A stretch of 64,000 nucleotides of DNA, from the NCBI GenBank assembly GCA_013995675.1, contig VWRR01000011.1, positions 186,001 through 250,000 of the forward strand. Direction: 5' to 3'. Under the pieces are notes generated by a model that saw only the letters and a list, made by a program, of their open reading frames with translations, searched no databases and was not told the DNA's origin. Below, piece by piece: positions 53,717 through 63,751 of the stretch. How positions within the stretch are numbered: the stretch's first letter is position 1; the number at the start of each line of letters is the position of its first letter. The position numbers and the translations under genes were made by a program. This stretch comes from Cyanidiococcus yangmingshanensis (taxonomy: Eukaryota > Rhodophyta > Bangiophyceae > Cyanidiales > Cyanidiaceae).

Positions 53717-54020
53717 CCGCAGGCTGTGCAGCGGTCGAACGAGGCTCCTCTGGGAGACCCTTCACGGGTACGCCAGGTACCCGCTGGTAGAACGAATCAT
53801 GTTGAGGCGGTAGAGGCCAGTGCGGCTTCCCGCTCCAATGGCTTACCCATTCCTCTTTGTCCAATATTGGCATGCTGGGCGTGCGCTCTAGAATGCGAAT
53901 ATGGCGCGAGCGCTCGTACTCGCGGATTCCGTACGTGCGTATTTCATGCTCTCGTGGCCGCTCGCTAATACACTGATGTAGCGTTTTCATGGCTGGAGTG
54001 CGTTCGTGAAGAGGCACCAA
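53427..54020 (-). CDS. Possible small protein upstream of the FNR/J gene (uncertain)
   Basis: A 197-codon frame whose first ~100 residues have a coding-like, Pro/His/Trp-rich composition (DKEEWVSHWSGKPHWPLPPQ, YQRVPGVPVKG). The rest overlaps the 5' end of the FNR/J gene in another frame and is probably a shadow. It may be a short separate gene, or a 5' part of the FNR/J gene lost by a frame change. I do not recognise it. Confidence 0.3.
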   Translation of the reverse strand: MVPLHERTPAMKTLHQCISERPREHEIRTYGIREYERSRHIRILERTPSMPILDKEEWVSHWSGKPHWPLPPQHDSFYQRVPGVPVKGLPEEPRSTAAQPADAASTSQIYGFRPKLRWRLTWTTWKGGFCGPQQQTLGCGPADRYSYLVLRAMARIGRKIAVPLVSRVVLAAARSEFFGICEPAKSCFTFRHRRQLR

Positions 54021-54394
54021 ACATAGCGCTTCGGGCCCTTTGGCCTGCCCGGCCCCAAACTTCCCACGCGATCCTTTTCTTTTAGAATATTCTACTGGTT
54101 GCGCTGTGCATCACTGCAACGAAAGATAAAAATTGCACTGTTCGAGGAAGCCTCCGAATATTTATTTTACTCACCCGAAAAGAAATGAAACTGACTCGTT
54201 CTCAAAGTATGCAGCGTGGATCGACGCTGCATATTTTGGTTTTTGATCCAGTTTCCACCAAGTTTGATTGCCTGAGAGTACCTGCTGAGATCAGCTGCAA
54301 CGTTTGACTACGAGAACGACACTAATGTCAGCGCTTTCGGAAATGGTCCGACGAGATCCGGCGCACCCCCAGCGCTCGCACCACCGGAATTACG
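54021..54394. other. Divergent spacer
   Basis: Presumed promoter region of SSB (plus) and the minus-strand unit. AT-rich stretches occur at 54100-54250; no clear motif. Confidence 0.45.
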
Positions 54395-55210
54395 TTGGAG
54401 TGCGTCGAGTCGACCGAAACAGTAGCAGCTTCGTTAGAAGTGACCACGAACTTGTATACTTTTTCGAGCCGGCTACCTTCACGAATCTTTTATATGCAGC
54501 TCTTCGCGCAAGTTTGGCGCCAGGCGCGAACAGGCTTTCTAAAACAGCGGTTACCGTTACGCTCCGCGACATCGGGCTCTGATTACGCCTCGCCGTTCGC
54601 AGAAATCGATGAGGCAGCAGGTGACTCTCCGTCGAAAGAGCGTAGCAAAAGCCCAGCGACATTGTCAACGACGAGCTCAACTTCGTCGAGAGTTGCTGTT
54701 GCGAGTGTAAACCGTGTTCTTTTGGTCGGGCACGTAGGCCGTGACCCTGTTACGAAACAGTTGACGGCAGACGGGAGCACCGTGACCCTGTTCCCACTTG
54801 CGACGAAAGAGGTGACTTCCGGATCGGCCAACAGTTCCAGCTCAGTCACTCAGTGGCACAACATAGCAGTCTACGACTCGAGGCTTGGTGAAATAGTGCA
54901 GAACGTCTGTCGCAAAGGATACCAAGTATATGTCGAAGGGAGGCTACAGAGTCGTCAGTGGACAGATGCTAAGGGGACTGTTCGCACTCACTTTGAAATA
55001 GCCGTGAACCCTTTCAAGGGCTCTGTGCTTGTTCTCAATAAGCCCTCGCCTGCATCGGCTTCAAGCGAAGGGTACCCGCCGACTGGGCGGACTGAGCGCC
55101 ATGCCGAATCAAGTGCTGATAACACTCCAGTGGCCCCAGTATCATTTCGCAGAAGGTCGAGTGGTCTCACCAAAGACTTGTTTCCCGAGCCTGACGAGCG
55201 CAGTAACTGA
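54395..55210 (+). CDS. SSB: Single-stranded DNA-binding protein, organellar
   Basis: A bacterial-type SSB that coats single-stranded DNA during mitochondrial or plastid replication. The OB fold is at about 104-215: VNRVLLVGHVGRDPVTKQL, TLFPLATKEV, TQWHNIAVYDSRLGEIV and GYQVYVEGRLQSRQWTD match the E. coli/mitochondrial pattern. The N-terminal 100 residues are basic and Ser/Thr-rich, the expected targeting region. Met34 at 54494 (MQLFAQVWRQARTG) begins the more typical presequence, while the ATG at 54395 gives an extra 33 residues. The C-terminal tail (Ser/Pro-rich, ending DLFPEPDERSN) lacks the bacterial acidic DDDIPF end. Complete frame. Confidence 0.92.
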   Translation: MECVESTETVAASLEVTTNLYTFSSRLPSRIFYMQLFAQVWRQARTGFLKQRLPLRSATSGSDYASPFAEIDEAAGDSPSKERSKSPATLSTTSSTSSRVAVASVNRVLLVGHVGRDPVTKQLTADGSTVTLFPLATKEVTSGSANSSSSVTQWHNIAVYDSRLGEIVQNVCRKGYQVYVEGRLQSRQWTDAKGTVRTHFEIAVNPFKGSVLVLNKPSPASASSEGYPPTGRTERHAESSADNTPVAPVSFRRRSSGLTKDLFPEPDERSN

Positions 55211-55386
55211 ACGAGAGCCGCCGGCGAGACGGCTCCGCTAGAGCCGGAGTTTTCTGATCAGTCGCCCGTGGATCATTATGCTGAGATTCCGGATAAAAGC
55301 ACGCCGATGGCATGATACCATTGCAAATGCCCATTCGCTAGGTGTGTCGCAATCTTGCTGTGTACCATATCCAGTGAAATTTGCCT

Positions 55387-57048
55387 CTATGGATCGACTC
55401 GAACCCTACATGCAAGCAGGACATCGGCATCTACAGGGTAACGTCGCAATTCCGGGTTTGAAGCAAAGATCCTCTCGCTTATCGGCACAATAAGGAGCAT
55501 GCGGCCCGTTTGAGGGATAGGCACCCGCGCCGCCTGTCGAGTCGATGCAAGCTCTCGACATAAATGCCGAAATCTCGAGCGAGTCCCCTCATGTGCTTCG
55601 GCTGCTGGGCTAAGCACAAAGATCACAGATGCAGCACCGAATAAGCGAGCAATACTGGGATCGTCGATGAATTCACGGCCCTGTACATATAATTCCTTTG
55701 GGAATCGCGCTTGTTCCTCGGCAAGTCGCCGTTTGTCCAAAAAAGGAACGCGAACGGCGATTTCGACAGATTGATTTTCCGCATCGCGTAGAGTACATGA
55801 CCATGCAGTCTCGATATTGTTCGTGCTAGTGACCCCATCGCCCTCTGCTTGTGATGCAAGAGCATGATTCGAGCCTTGCTGGAGCGCTTCAGTGAGAAAC
55901 GAGTGCTGCAAGTGCTCGCAGTAGGCGCTGAGGTCTTCATCTGTTACTTCATCGGCCGGATCCAGTTCCTGGCATGAAACGCGAAGCCAAGTGTCGCAAT
56001 CGTGATCCAGAATTTCACACCACCGTTGCCAATTCTCATCTGTTACCGGCTGTGGTCGAAACCATTGAAGCCGAGAAGAAGCGTGGAACGAGTCACCCGG
56101 CAGCAAGATTATCTCTCCTAGAACCCCCTCTATCACACGTTCTATGGCATATGTGAGTTCCGCCGTGACACCCTGTTCCTTCGGAATCTGATTCTCGTGA
56201 TGCTCCAGATAATCTAGTGCACGCCGTAGGAGCATACACATATTCTCTGGCGTTTCCATGTTTAAGAGGCACAAGGCGATATCATCATCAATCGCTACGC
56301 TCAAACGCTGAGGCATATGAGCCTGGATGAAGTCTTTCAAGGCGTGAGGCAGCCGTTCGCGAATATCCTCAGATACCAAAGGCAGAAAGAGGCGCGACTT
56401 TTCAGCGGGCCTCTCGACGGATTTCGAGTTTGGAATAGAGCCGATGCCGCGACTCTTGCGTAGGCTCTGACCGCTTTCACCCATCGCCAAGTGCTCGATA
56501 TATGCTATACGCTTCCTCAGGGGGACACGATCATCGATCAAGTGCTCAACTCGGACTCTCTCTAGGAAACGAAAGCTGCCCTCCTCGGCGAGTTTGGCGA
56601 CAGTTTCTAATATCTCGCGAGGGATTTTGCACGCAACGTCTGGCAAAAGATGAGGGAACAGCACAAATCGAAGAACGGCCTCATCAAGTGTCGACATAGA
56701 ACGAACTTGACGCACTTTTACTACAATATTTTTCACAGTAATAAAGAAGCCCTCTGAGCGTCTCCATAACAAACGCAGCGTGCGCTCACTCACGCGTTCC
56801 TCATTTCCTGCCATACCGAGCATGTTGTGCAGCCCTTGAACACAATCAGCAAAACTGGGGTACCTTTTCACTGCCAGCTCCATGCTTGGGCGTCGAGCGG
56901 TAGCTCCTGCGTGTCCTGACTCGTGGAGGGGCAACCGCCCTGACGCTGACGCTGGCGGCGGGGCTCGCTTTCGTTGCCGTGCTCTCTCAGGGACTTGTTT
57001 GATGAAGCCCTCGCTGCTCATTCCCAAGTTATCTACACAGATGCGCAA
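55387..57048 (-). CDS. Unknown 553-residue protein
   Basis: A single intact frame that I do not recognise. It is largely helical and soluble: charged helices at about 70-220 (LHNMLGMAGNEERVSERTLR, TLDEAVLRFVLFPHLL), a helical region at 270-320 (MCMLLRRALDYLEHHENQ), an aromatic segment at 345-380 (WFRPQPVTDENWQRWCEILD), and a mixed alpha/beta C-terminus (ASVIFVLSPAAEA, FRHLCRELASTRQ, MLLIVPISERIF) that by eye resembles a SPOC-like or other small domain; I would not assign it. Arg/Pro-rich residues 18-40 could be a nuclear signal. No membrane helix or clear targeting peptide. A Met at about residue 10 or 56 may be the real start. Confidence 0.65.
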   Translation of the reverse strand: MRICVDNLGMSSEGFIKQVPERARQRKRAPPPASASGRLPLHESGHAGATARRPSMELAVKRYPSFADCVQGLHNMLGMAGNEERVSERTLRLLWRRSEGFFITVKNIVVKVRQVRSMSTLDEAVLRFVLFPHLLPDVACKIPREILETVAKLAEEGSFRFLERVRVEHLIDDRVPLRKRIAYIEHLAMGESGQSLRKSRGIGSIPNSKSVERPAEKSRLFLPLVSEDIRERLPHALKDFIQAHMPQRLSVAIDDDIALCLLNMETPENMCMLLRRALDYLEHHENQIPKEQGVTAELTYAIERVIEGVLGEIILLPGDSFHASSRLQWFRPQPVTDENWQRWCEILDHDCDTWLRVSCQELDPADEVTDEDLSAYCEHLQHSFLTEALQQGSNHALASQAEGDGVTSTNNIETAWSCTLRDAENQSVEIAVRVPFLDKRRLAEEQARFPKELYVQGREFIDDPSIARLFGAASVIFVLSPAAEAHEGTRSRFRHLCRELASTRQAARVPIPQTGRMLLIVPISERIFASNPELRRYPVDADVLLACRVRVDP

Positions 57049-58719
57049 TTATGAGCTGGCAAAACCTGGCTCTAGCGCCTTACAAGATATCTCCGTGCTT
57101 GAAAAATAGTCCCTGGGCAGCAGGCGAGTTTTCGAAGTAGTGTCATGACGACCGCACGCCTGAACCATCATTGTCTCATATGCTGTGATCGTGCTGCCTT
57201 TGTGCGCCATTGCTTATGCTGTAGGCTCTACTGACAACGTCAGAAATGCTTTCAACTCTCTTCGTTCCGAGAAACATTGGCTCGCGTCGCGCATACGAAA
57301 TTTCATGGAAAACTAGAATTTGCTTACAAATGGATACGCCCCAGTGCACCGAAGACTGCGAGAATTTCACCATAGCCACCTGCACTAATAGTTTCAGTGC
57401 CCTTTTTGAAACGTTGCCACTATTGTCCCGCGACGCCTCTGCTGTTTTTTGTGACCACATCGTTCCATGCATCTTTCCAAAAAGGGTTCTCCGAGGTGAG
57501 CGAAACAAGCCCAGACTCATTTGCACCTCGATGTGCGCGATTCTCTGTGAACAAGCAGAAACGCAACGAGCTCTTGGCCCTTTTGCAGAGCTTTTAAAAC
57601 ACACCTACAAGAAGTACTCAAGCTTCTCTGGCAAACCCCCTGGTCACTGTGTTCAGACAACATCTTGGGACCTTGTAGGTCCCTTGCAACACCGCTGATG
57701 GGTCGTGAAAAAGAGCCTGGATGACACCATCGACTTCTGCGATGTAAATAGGTCCTTTCCGGGAAGTTGGACGCTGGCTCCTATCCCCGCTGGGTGCGCA
57801 GTTGTAAGAGCGATGATTTCGTTGGCGGACCTATGTGATCGCGAAGATTATACACGTATTGGTCGGAGAAAAATTCTCTCGCATCAGGCAGAAATCTCCG
57901 ATTGATTCCCGCTTGGGAACGCATTCTTTCTCACTGGCACAAAGACCGTAGATCTGGACGCAACACAACAGCTCGTAAGCCTATCGTCAAAATTGTAGCG
58001 ATTTCACGGGGAGCCCAACCCGCCAAGGTGCAATTCAACATAAGCGACAATTTCCATTTTAATGACACTTATCTGAGCCCTAGGGAGACATGTAGGTGAC
58101 AGCCTGTCTCTCATCGCCAACCAAGTTGTCAGTCTGCATGTTCAGGTGTAATTCATGATGGTATCGATCTCCCTCTAGGTTGAACGATCAGCGCAAAACA
58201 TGCTGCTGTGCTCTTTGAGAATCAGAAAAGTAACGTCTCGAGCATATCCCCTTAAAGGTCACGTCGGGAGCGTCCATTGGAGCCTCATGCGTGGCGCTTT
58301 TCCGAATTGCCGCAAACAATGCGAGTTGGGTGGCTCCTGTTCTCAGAACTGCCATTCACAAACGAATCTCTAACAAAGTTTATGACCTGGCCTGGAGTGA
58401 ATGTGCTGGCATGATATGGTAGTTCGAGAAGCGGTCACGCTGCGACAATGCTCTGCTTTTCAAGGCATCCGCAGATATCTCATGGATGCGTTCTTCCAGG
58501 TCTTGATGGAGGCGCCCGTTTGCATCCCTAGATTCATCGACCAGAACTTCAGTCAAAAGAAGCGCGGTTCAAGCTTCAGCCACTCAGCTTTGTGTCCGCC
58601 ACGGAAGAAAGCCAAATATTTTCGGGTTGCCTCCCGCTAGTCGCGCCTACATTCTTCACAGCGAGTTGGTCGTCCCGAATAACCAATGTGGTTGCTCGCA
58701 CCTCACTTGCATCCGCGTC
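57049..58719. other. Gene-poor spacer of 1.7 kb
   Basis: Lies between two minus-strand genes. Composition is more AT-rich than the coding areas. The longest frames (150 codons plus at 57246-57698, 142 codons minus at 57176-57604) overlap antisense and carry no recognisable domain. I see no repeat or RNA gene. Confidence 0.45.
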
Positions 58720-59523
58720 CTATCGGGAACCCTCGTCGTTATCATCCACGCCCTGCCAGAGCCCTTCAAGATCATACCGCTCTCGAGCAGCAGGGGTCAT
58801 GATGTGGACAATGTAGGAGCCGAGGTCGATCAACATCCAATCATCTGATTCGCGACCCTCGATGAAAGGGTCTTCGCCTTCCACAGTCACGTTCCTTTCC
58901 ACGAGTCGTCGCTGGATACTATCCGCCATATGTATTATATGGTTCGTGGTGAAACCGGTCGCAATGATGAACGTGTCCGTGAAACTCGCCTTCTCGGAAA
59001 CGTCGAGGACGACAACGTTCAGGGCTTGTTCCTCTTCGAGCCAGTGTGCAACTTCTGGCACAGACGGTAGGTCGCCGCGCACCTCTGGCAACGGAACTTT
59101 TTCAGGACCAACCAGTTGCAGCTCGCCTGAATCAACCGAGAGATCTTCGAATTTTCTAGCCGCAGACGAAAACGCTGCGTGAGCAGTCCAATGGCTTCGT
59201 TGCGGTCGCAATCTAAGCACGACTGATCCTTTCGAAACGCTACTCAGAACGCCTTGGTGGATCGAGGTTCGGGATTTGGCCATTCCAACCAGCAGCCTTT
59301 TGTTCACCCAGCCTTCTGCAACTCTTCCATAAAAAAATGGACGCAAGTCTCTGCAGCAACCCTCACTCAAAATCTGAAACCGCTCCGAAAGCCGCGCTGA
59401 CGGAACAGGTACCTGTTTCAAGGAGACCGCAACCGACGAAAAACTAGCGACGACCGACTTGCAGAACTTGAGGGACATGCCCGGTGCCCCCAGAGACGGG
59501 AGTCCAAGCCACACCTCCTTCAA
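58720..59523 (-). CDS. RsfS/Iojap ribosome-silencing factor, organellar
   Basis: Homologue of bacterial RsfS and of mitochondrial MALSU1 or plastid Iojap, which bind uL14 of the large ribosomal subunit and hinder subunit joining or aid assembly. The domain is at about 155-258: VPEVAHWLEEEQALNVVVLD, SEKASFTDTFIIATGFTTNH, DPFIEGRESDDWMLIDLGSY and IVHIMTPAARERYDLEGLW, all close to the family consensus. The first 130 residues are basic and Ser/Leu-rich, likely an organelle-targeting extension. Possible starts: 59523, Met16 (59478) or Met81 (59283). Mitochondrial versus plastid is not decided. Confidence 0.93.
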   Translation of the reverse strand: MKEVWLGLPSLGAPGMSLKFCKSVVASFSSVAVSLKQVPVPSARLSERFQILSEGCCRDLRPFFYGRVAEGWVNKRLLVGMAKSRTSIHQGVLSSVSKGSVVLRLRPQRSHWTAHAAFSSAARKFEDLSVDSGELQLVGPEKVPLPEVRGDLPSVPEVAHWLEEEQALNVVVLDVSEKASFTDTFIIATGFTTNHIIHMADSIQRRLVERNVTVEGEDPFIEGRESDDWMLIDLGSYIVHIMTPAARERYDLEGLWQGVDDNDEGSR

Positions 59524-60147
59524 ACCCTCTTATCAATAAGAAACGTTCTAGAATGAGTTCTCGGAGGAATATCGGATCAACTGTCCGGTGAGAGACGCCG
59601 CCGGTGACCTCAGGTAGCGGGCAATGCCTGCGGGGCTTCATCGAGAGCGCTTCAAATCATCGCCGTCGATGGTACGGAGCGAGCGACCACAACCCTGTTA
59701 CGGGGGTTGAGCGTACCGCAGAGGAGGCTGCAAACCCCCAAGTTTGTTTACACTCAATAAGCGCGTAAGCACTGTGCGGGAGGAACGTGTTCTCAAAAGG
59801 TCGCTTTTCTGGAAAGCTCCATTTCGCAAAAAAGTTGAGCGTCGTTGCGTGCTTGCCTGGTCTGATTCTTCCTGAAATTTGCTCTGTAAACGTTTGTCAG
59901 CAGCTCAAACGTGATATAACTGAAGAGCCTTATTTTTCGTTATTTCTGGGAGTCTTGGTGCTCGAGAGGATACCGAAGCTGCTGAAACTCTGCACTAAAG
60001 CTCCAACTGAAACTGGGTCTGCGCAGCGTCCAGACTTGGATTTGCTTCTTCAGGATAGCTGCGTTTCGACCTGCTACTCAAGTCACGATCATCTGCCGCA
60101 ATTTGTCGGGAGAATTGACTCTGTCGGATTGAGAAAGCTGGATCTGC
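59524..60147. other. Divergent spacer
   Basis: Promoter region of the RsfS gene (minus) and the MBOAT gene (plus). A 129-codon plus frame (59787-60176) overlaps the MBOAT start and has no recognisable feature. Confidence 0.5.
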
Positions 60148-61830
60148 ATGATGTCAACGTTGCTAATGAAGGCTGACTTGCTCTTTCAGCACGCTACACA
60201 GGCATACAATTATGTGCTTGCAGAGGCTGAACTTTTTGGGGCGTCGTACCTTGCACTGCCTGCGTTTTTCGACCATGCTGTGGCTAGAATTACCGAGTTA
60301 GGGATTGCCTCGGAGCGCGAAATCCGTTTCCTGCTCTTGCTTCTTCTCGCATACGTTTTCGCATTTGTATATCGGTGTTTACGTTCGCCACGCTGGCGCC
60401 ACGTGTTCTCCGTGTGCGCTGGTGCGGCATTGGGTCAAACTTTCTGTGGGGCCACTGGCTGGCTCTACCCGCTGCTTGCGGCTTTGGTGAGCTTCCAGTT
60501 TATCCATGTGCTGGGACCGTCCCGTGCTGCTCCCGCTGTCTTCGTATTCAATCTGCTCTTTCTGTTCGCGTTACACCTGCATCGGCAACTAACCGATCCT
60601 TTTGGATGGCATTTGGACGCGACTTTCATGCAAATGATCGTGACGCAGAAGCTGTCTGCCCTCGCGCTGAATCTTTCTGACGGACTGGAGAAACCATCCC
60701 GTGTGGATTCGCAATCGACACGAAATCAGAATGCGGTGAGGAAAACGCCGTCAATGCTCGAGCTCCTCGCATTCGTCTTTTTTCCTCCATGCTTTTTGAT
60801 GGGGCCCACAATCGAGTACATGGATTGGTACCAGAATGCGCATGACTTTTTGCCGCCACAACTGCATAATCGGCAAAGTACTGGGTCCGCCCCAGCAGGC
60901 GCAGCTCCGAACGCACGGCCAAGTATTCGTTCATCCGTTGCTGCGTCTTCGTTACGCTTTCTGCAGGCATTGCTGTTCCTCACATGCTTTCAGGCGGCGA
61001 ATGCGAAATTCCCGAGCGATTTACTCGCGGACGCAGGCTGGTTGCAGCAACACCGTGCCAGCGGTATTTTCTGGCTTTACATGCGCATTTGGCTTTCCCT
61101 GTTAGGGCTTCGTTGCAAATACTATTTTGGATTCAAAATCGCAGAAGGTGCAGCGATAATGTCTGGTGTCGGCTTTACTGGATATTTGACGCCGAGTACG
61201 CGTGAGTTGAACCCCCGCCAGACTGCGACGACGTTGAGGCGAGAATCGCTTGAAACCAGTGCACGCTTCGATCGTGTAACGACTATCGACGTACTTGGCT
61301 TCGAGCTCGCTGGTAGTATTCGAGATGCCGCCGCTGCATGGAACAAACCGACAAATACATGGCTCCGACGGTACGTGTATGAACGGTTGCCGCGTCGATA
61401 TCAGCTGGATTTATATGGAACCTACGTCGTTTCCGCATTGTGGCACGGAATCGCGCCTGGATACTACATGTTTTTTGTGACGAGCGCGTTTCTGACGAGT
61501 CTTGAACGACAGTGGAGGCGAGTTCTACGTGATTTAGGCCTCGATCGAAAGATACAACAACATCTTGTCCTCTCCGTCGCTGTTCGGACGTTCACCTGGG
61601 CATGGACGAGTGCAATGTTGAATTACTTCATCATCTCATTCGTTGTGCTGACAAGCGATCGTTCGTACTTGGTGTGGTCGACACTTTCTTGGTGGGGACA
61701 CAAACTCCTTCTTTTAGAGCTTATCATTACGATGTTTGCACGAATTTTGACGTTGTTGGCGACGAACGCCGCTCATGCTGCAAGGCCAAAGCCAACACCT
61801 GAGACGACCCGCAGGAAAATTGATGAATAA
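60148..61830 (+). CDS. MBOAT lysophospholipid acyltransferase
   Basis: A polytopic ER enzyme that reacylates lysophospholipids (the LPCAT/ALE1 class). About nine to ten hydrophobic segments are spread along 560 residues. The signature WNKPTNTWLRRYVYERL begins at residue 398 (W-N-x-x-T-x-x-W-L-x-x-YVY-x-R), and the catalytic His433 lies in VSALWHGIAPGYYMFF. The earlier FFPPCFLMGPTIEYMDW matches the family's G-P-x-x-x-Y motif. The hydrophilic loop at about 185-275 is poorly conserved. The C-terminus (KPTPETTRRKIDE) is basic and polar; no KKXX. Substrate preference cannot be read from sequence; plant LPCAT and yeast Ale1 are the nearest relatives I can name. Intact frame. Confidence 0.93.
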   Translation: MMSTLLMKADLLFQHATQAYNYVLAEAELFGASYLALPAFFDHAVARITELGIASEREIRFLLLLLLAYVFAFVYRCLRSPRWRHVFSVCAGAALGQTFCGATGWLYPLLAALVSFQFIHVLGPSRAAPAVFVFNLLFLFALHLHRQLTDPFGWHLDATFMQMIVTQKLSALALNLSDGLEKPSRVDSQSTRNQNAVRKTPSMLELLAFVFFPPCFLMGPTIEYMDWYQNAHDFLPPQLHNRQSTGSAPAGAAPNARPSIRSSVAASSLRFLQALLFLTCFQAANAKFPSDLLADAGWLQQHRASGIFWLYMRIWLSLLGLRCKYYFGFKIAEGAAIMSGVGFTGYLTPSTRELNPRQTATTLRRESLETSARFDRVTTIDVLGFELAGSIRDAAAAWNKPTNTWLRRYVYERLPRRYQLDLYGTYVVSALWHGIAPGYYMFFVTSAFLTSLERQWRRVLRDLGLDRKIQQHLVLSVAVRTFTWAWTSAMLNYFIISFVVLTSDRSYLVWSTLSWWGHKLLLLELIITMFARILTLLATNAAHAARPKPTPETTRRKIDE

Positions 61831-63403
61831 ACCACATTTCAGTGGCTGGATCTTAGTCGCTACCGTAATCAAATGAATCTCTAACGAGTTTCGGAGTTCG
61901 CGCATCTCATGACACAGCGATTGGCTACAGGCAGAGCCAGCTCCTGAGTTCGGATCGCCGCAACCCAACTTTTCCACTCCGATCCGAATACCGACGAACT
62001 TCAACTCCGTCGTGATGTGCTGTGATCGATGTTTGTGTGGGGCTTGAGCACCTGAAAGTACTTCCACAGAGTTCTAAACCATCGCAGAACCAGCAGCTGA
62101 ATGAATTTACTTACAAACAAACACCAGCGTGCCTCTAGTCACGTGCCTGCCGTCTGAAGATGCTAGTGCATCAGGGTATCCGCAGGCATAACCCGGCAAT
62201 GGTTTCGGGAAGTCATGACGTTGCCAAGTCCCTCCACAGACGCTCCCAAGAGTTTGCTAGGCTCAGAAAAATTCGATTTGCTTTAGACCAGCGCCAATGA
62301 AACCGAAAATACCAAATAGCTCAAACTGCATTTTCAAGAAACACCCTAACGCCTCCGAGGGACACGCCGTCCGCGTCTGCAACTGAGTGCACATCTACAT
62401 CGGCATTGTCTTCGAAACCGCTTACATCTGGTTCCTAGTGCTCGACATTCAGATACCGTCTCTCTGCAGGTCAAATCAGGTGGCGGGCTCCGCGGTTGTG
62501 GCGACAACACAACATTTGAGTATAATGTGCAGAATATAGAGAAGACACTGTACAACCGAGATGACGCTATACCAGCGCATAAAGCACATCCAGCATCCAA
62601 AGCAAGTTGAATGCAGAACGTATTGCTGATATCGGAGGTGCCGGATTCTCACGTTCTTGCCCCTATTTGCCCGCATCTCCGACTCCCTCTGAAGCTGCTG
62701 CACTTGGTATAGTCGTCTCTGAGCACTTAAGCTGTCCTTTCCAATTCTCGAAAACCACAGAGCAGAGCAGCTCTCGGAGAACAATAAAATATAGAAAGGA
62801 TCAATCTTACGCTAGTGCTCTGTGGCTCAAAGCAGGGGAACTCCAAAAAACTTCAAAAAAGCCCCTTGAAGATGACCTCTTCGTGATCGATCGACTGTTC
62901 CAGTGTCCCACCGAACCGAACACTCAACAAAGTCACTGGTAACTAGCTTCGATCAACGTGGTTTCCGATATTTCAAACCCATAGGATTCACCCACGCTAA
63001 GGTACGGAAAGCCGGACTTGGTCCCTGTTTCGGGTCGACCGTGCAACCTTACACGACTCGCATTCGCACAGTTACCGCTGGTCGCGGACCCATCGGCGAT
63101 CCCACTCAGCGAAAACACACTGAAAATTTTTCCTGGTCAAAATACCATGTATGATTGATAGTCGAGAACACCATTTCTCAAGGCGAGCCCCTCAGACAAG
63201 AAGCCAGTACATATCAGTAACAGTTCCAACCATTTCTCATGAAGGACATGCTCAAACAACGGATCCTGTTGTCACGTGACATGCGGCCTCGAGCCCGTCG
63301 ATCGCGCCGCGTCGCGTAGACAACGAAACCTAAGCGGCAAGTTTTCTAATACTTTACTCCGCTCGGCTTGCGTTAGAACAGCTGTTGATCACCACCTGCT
63401 CCA
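61831..63403. other. Gene-poor spacer of 1.6 kb
   Basis: Lies between MBOAT and ribosomal protein P1 on the plus strand. It should include the P1 promoter. The frames present (111 codons plus at 62607-62942 and 117 codons minus at 61714-62067, the latter partly under MBOAT) lack recognisable domains. Confidence 0.45.
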
Positions 63404-63751
63404 ATGGAATCTTTAGAAACAACCCAACTAGCGCTTGCGTATGCTGCACTACTACTGCACGATGCCGAAGCGGAGGTCAACGCAGACAATCTGAAAGCGG
63501 TTCTGACGGCAGCCGGCATTGACTTGGAAAACTTTTGGTATGGTATGTTTGCGCGGGCTATGAAAGGCGCTGACTTGGATGGAATGATAAGCTCGCTCGG
63601 TAGTGCTCCGACTGTGGTGGCTGCGCCATCTGCGGCCGCGTTACAGGGCAGCGGTACTGCAGGTGCAGCAGCAGCAGCAGCAACAGAAGAAAAGAAAGAG
63701 GAAGCGAAAGAGGAAAGCGATGAAGACCTCGGTTTCGGACTATTCGATTAG
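63404..63751 (+). CDS. RPLP1: 60S acidic ribosomal protein P1
   Basis: A component of the ribosomal stalk that recruits translation factors. At 115 residues it is the normal size. The N-terminal helical dimer domain reads LALAYAALLLHDAEAEV ... LKAVLTAAGIDLENFWYGMF, an Ala-rich hinge follows (AAAAAATEEKKEEAKEE), and it ends with EEDLGFGLFD-type residues (DEDLGFGLFD), the conserved P-protein tail that binds elongation factors. Start: ATG at 63404. No frame break. Confidence 0.97.
   Translation: MESLETTQLALAYAALLLHDAEAEVNADNLKAVLTAAGIDLENFWYGMFARAMKGADLDGMISSLGSAPTVVAAPSAAALQGSGTAGAAAAAATEEKKEEAKEESDEDLGFGLFD

Noticed and set aside
55387-55410. tRNA B-box-like GACTCGAACC
   Set aside because: It lies in the coding 3' end of the minus-strand 553-residue gene, and no pairing arms or A box are visible nearby.
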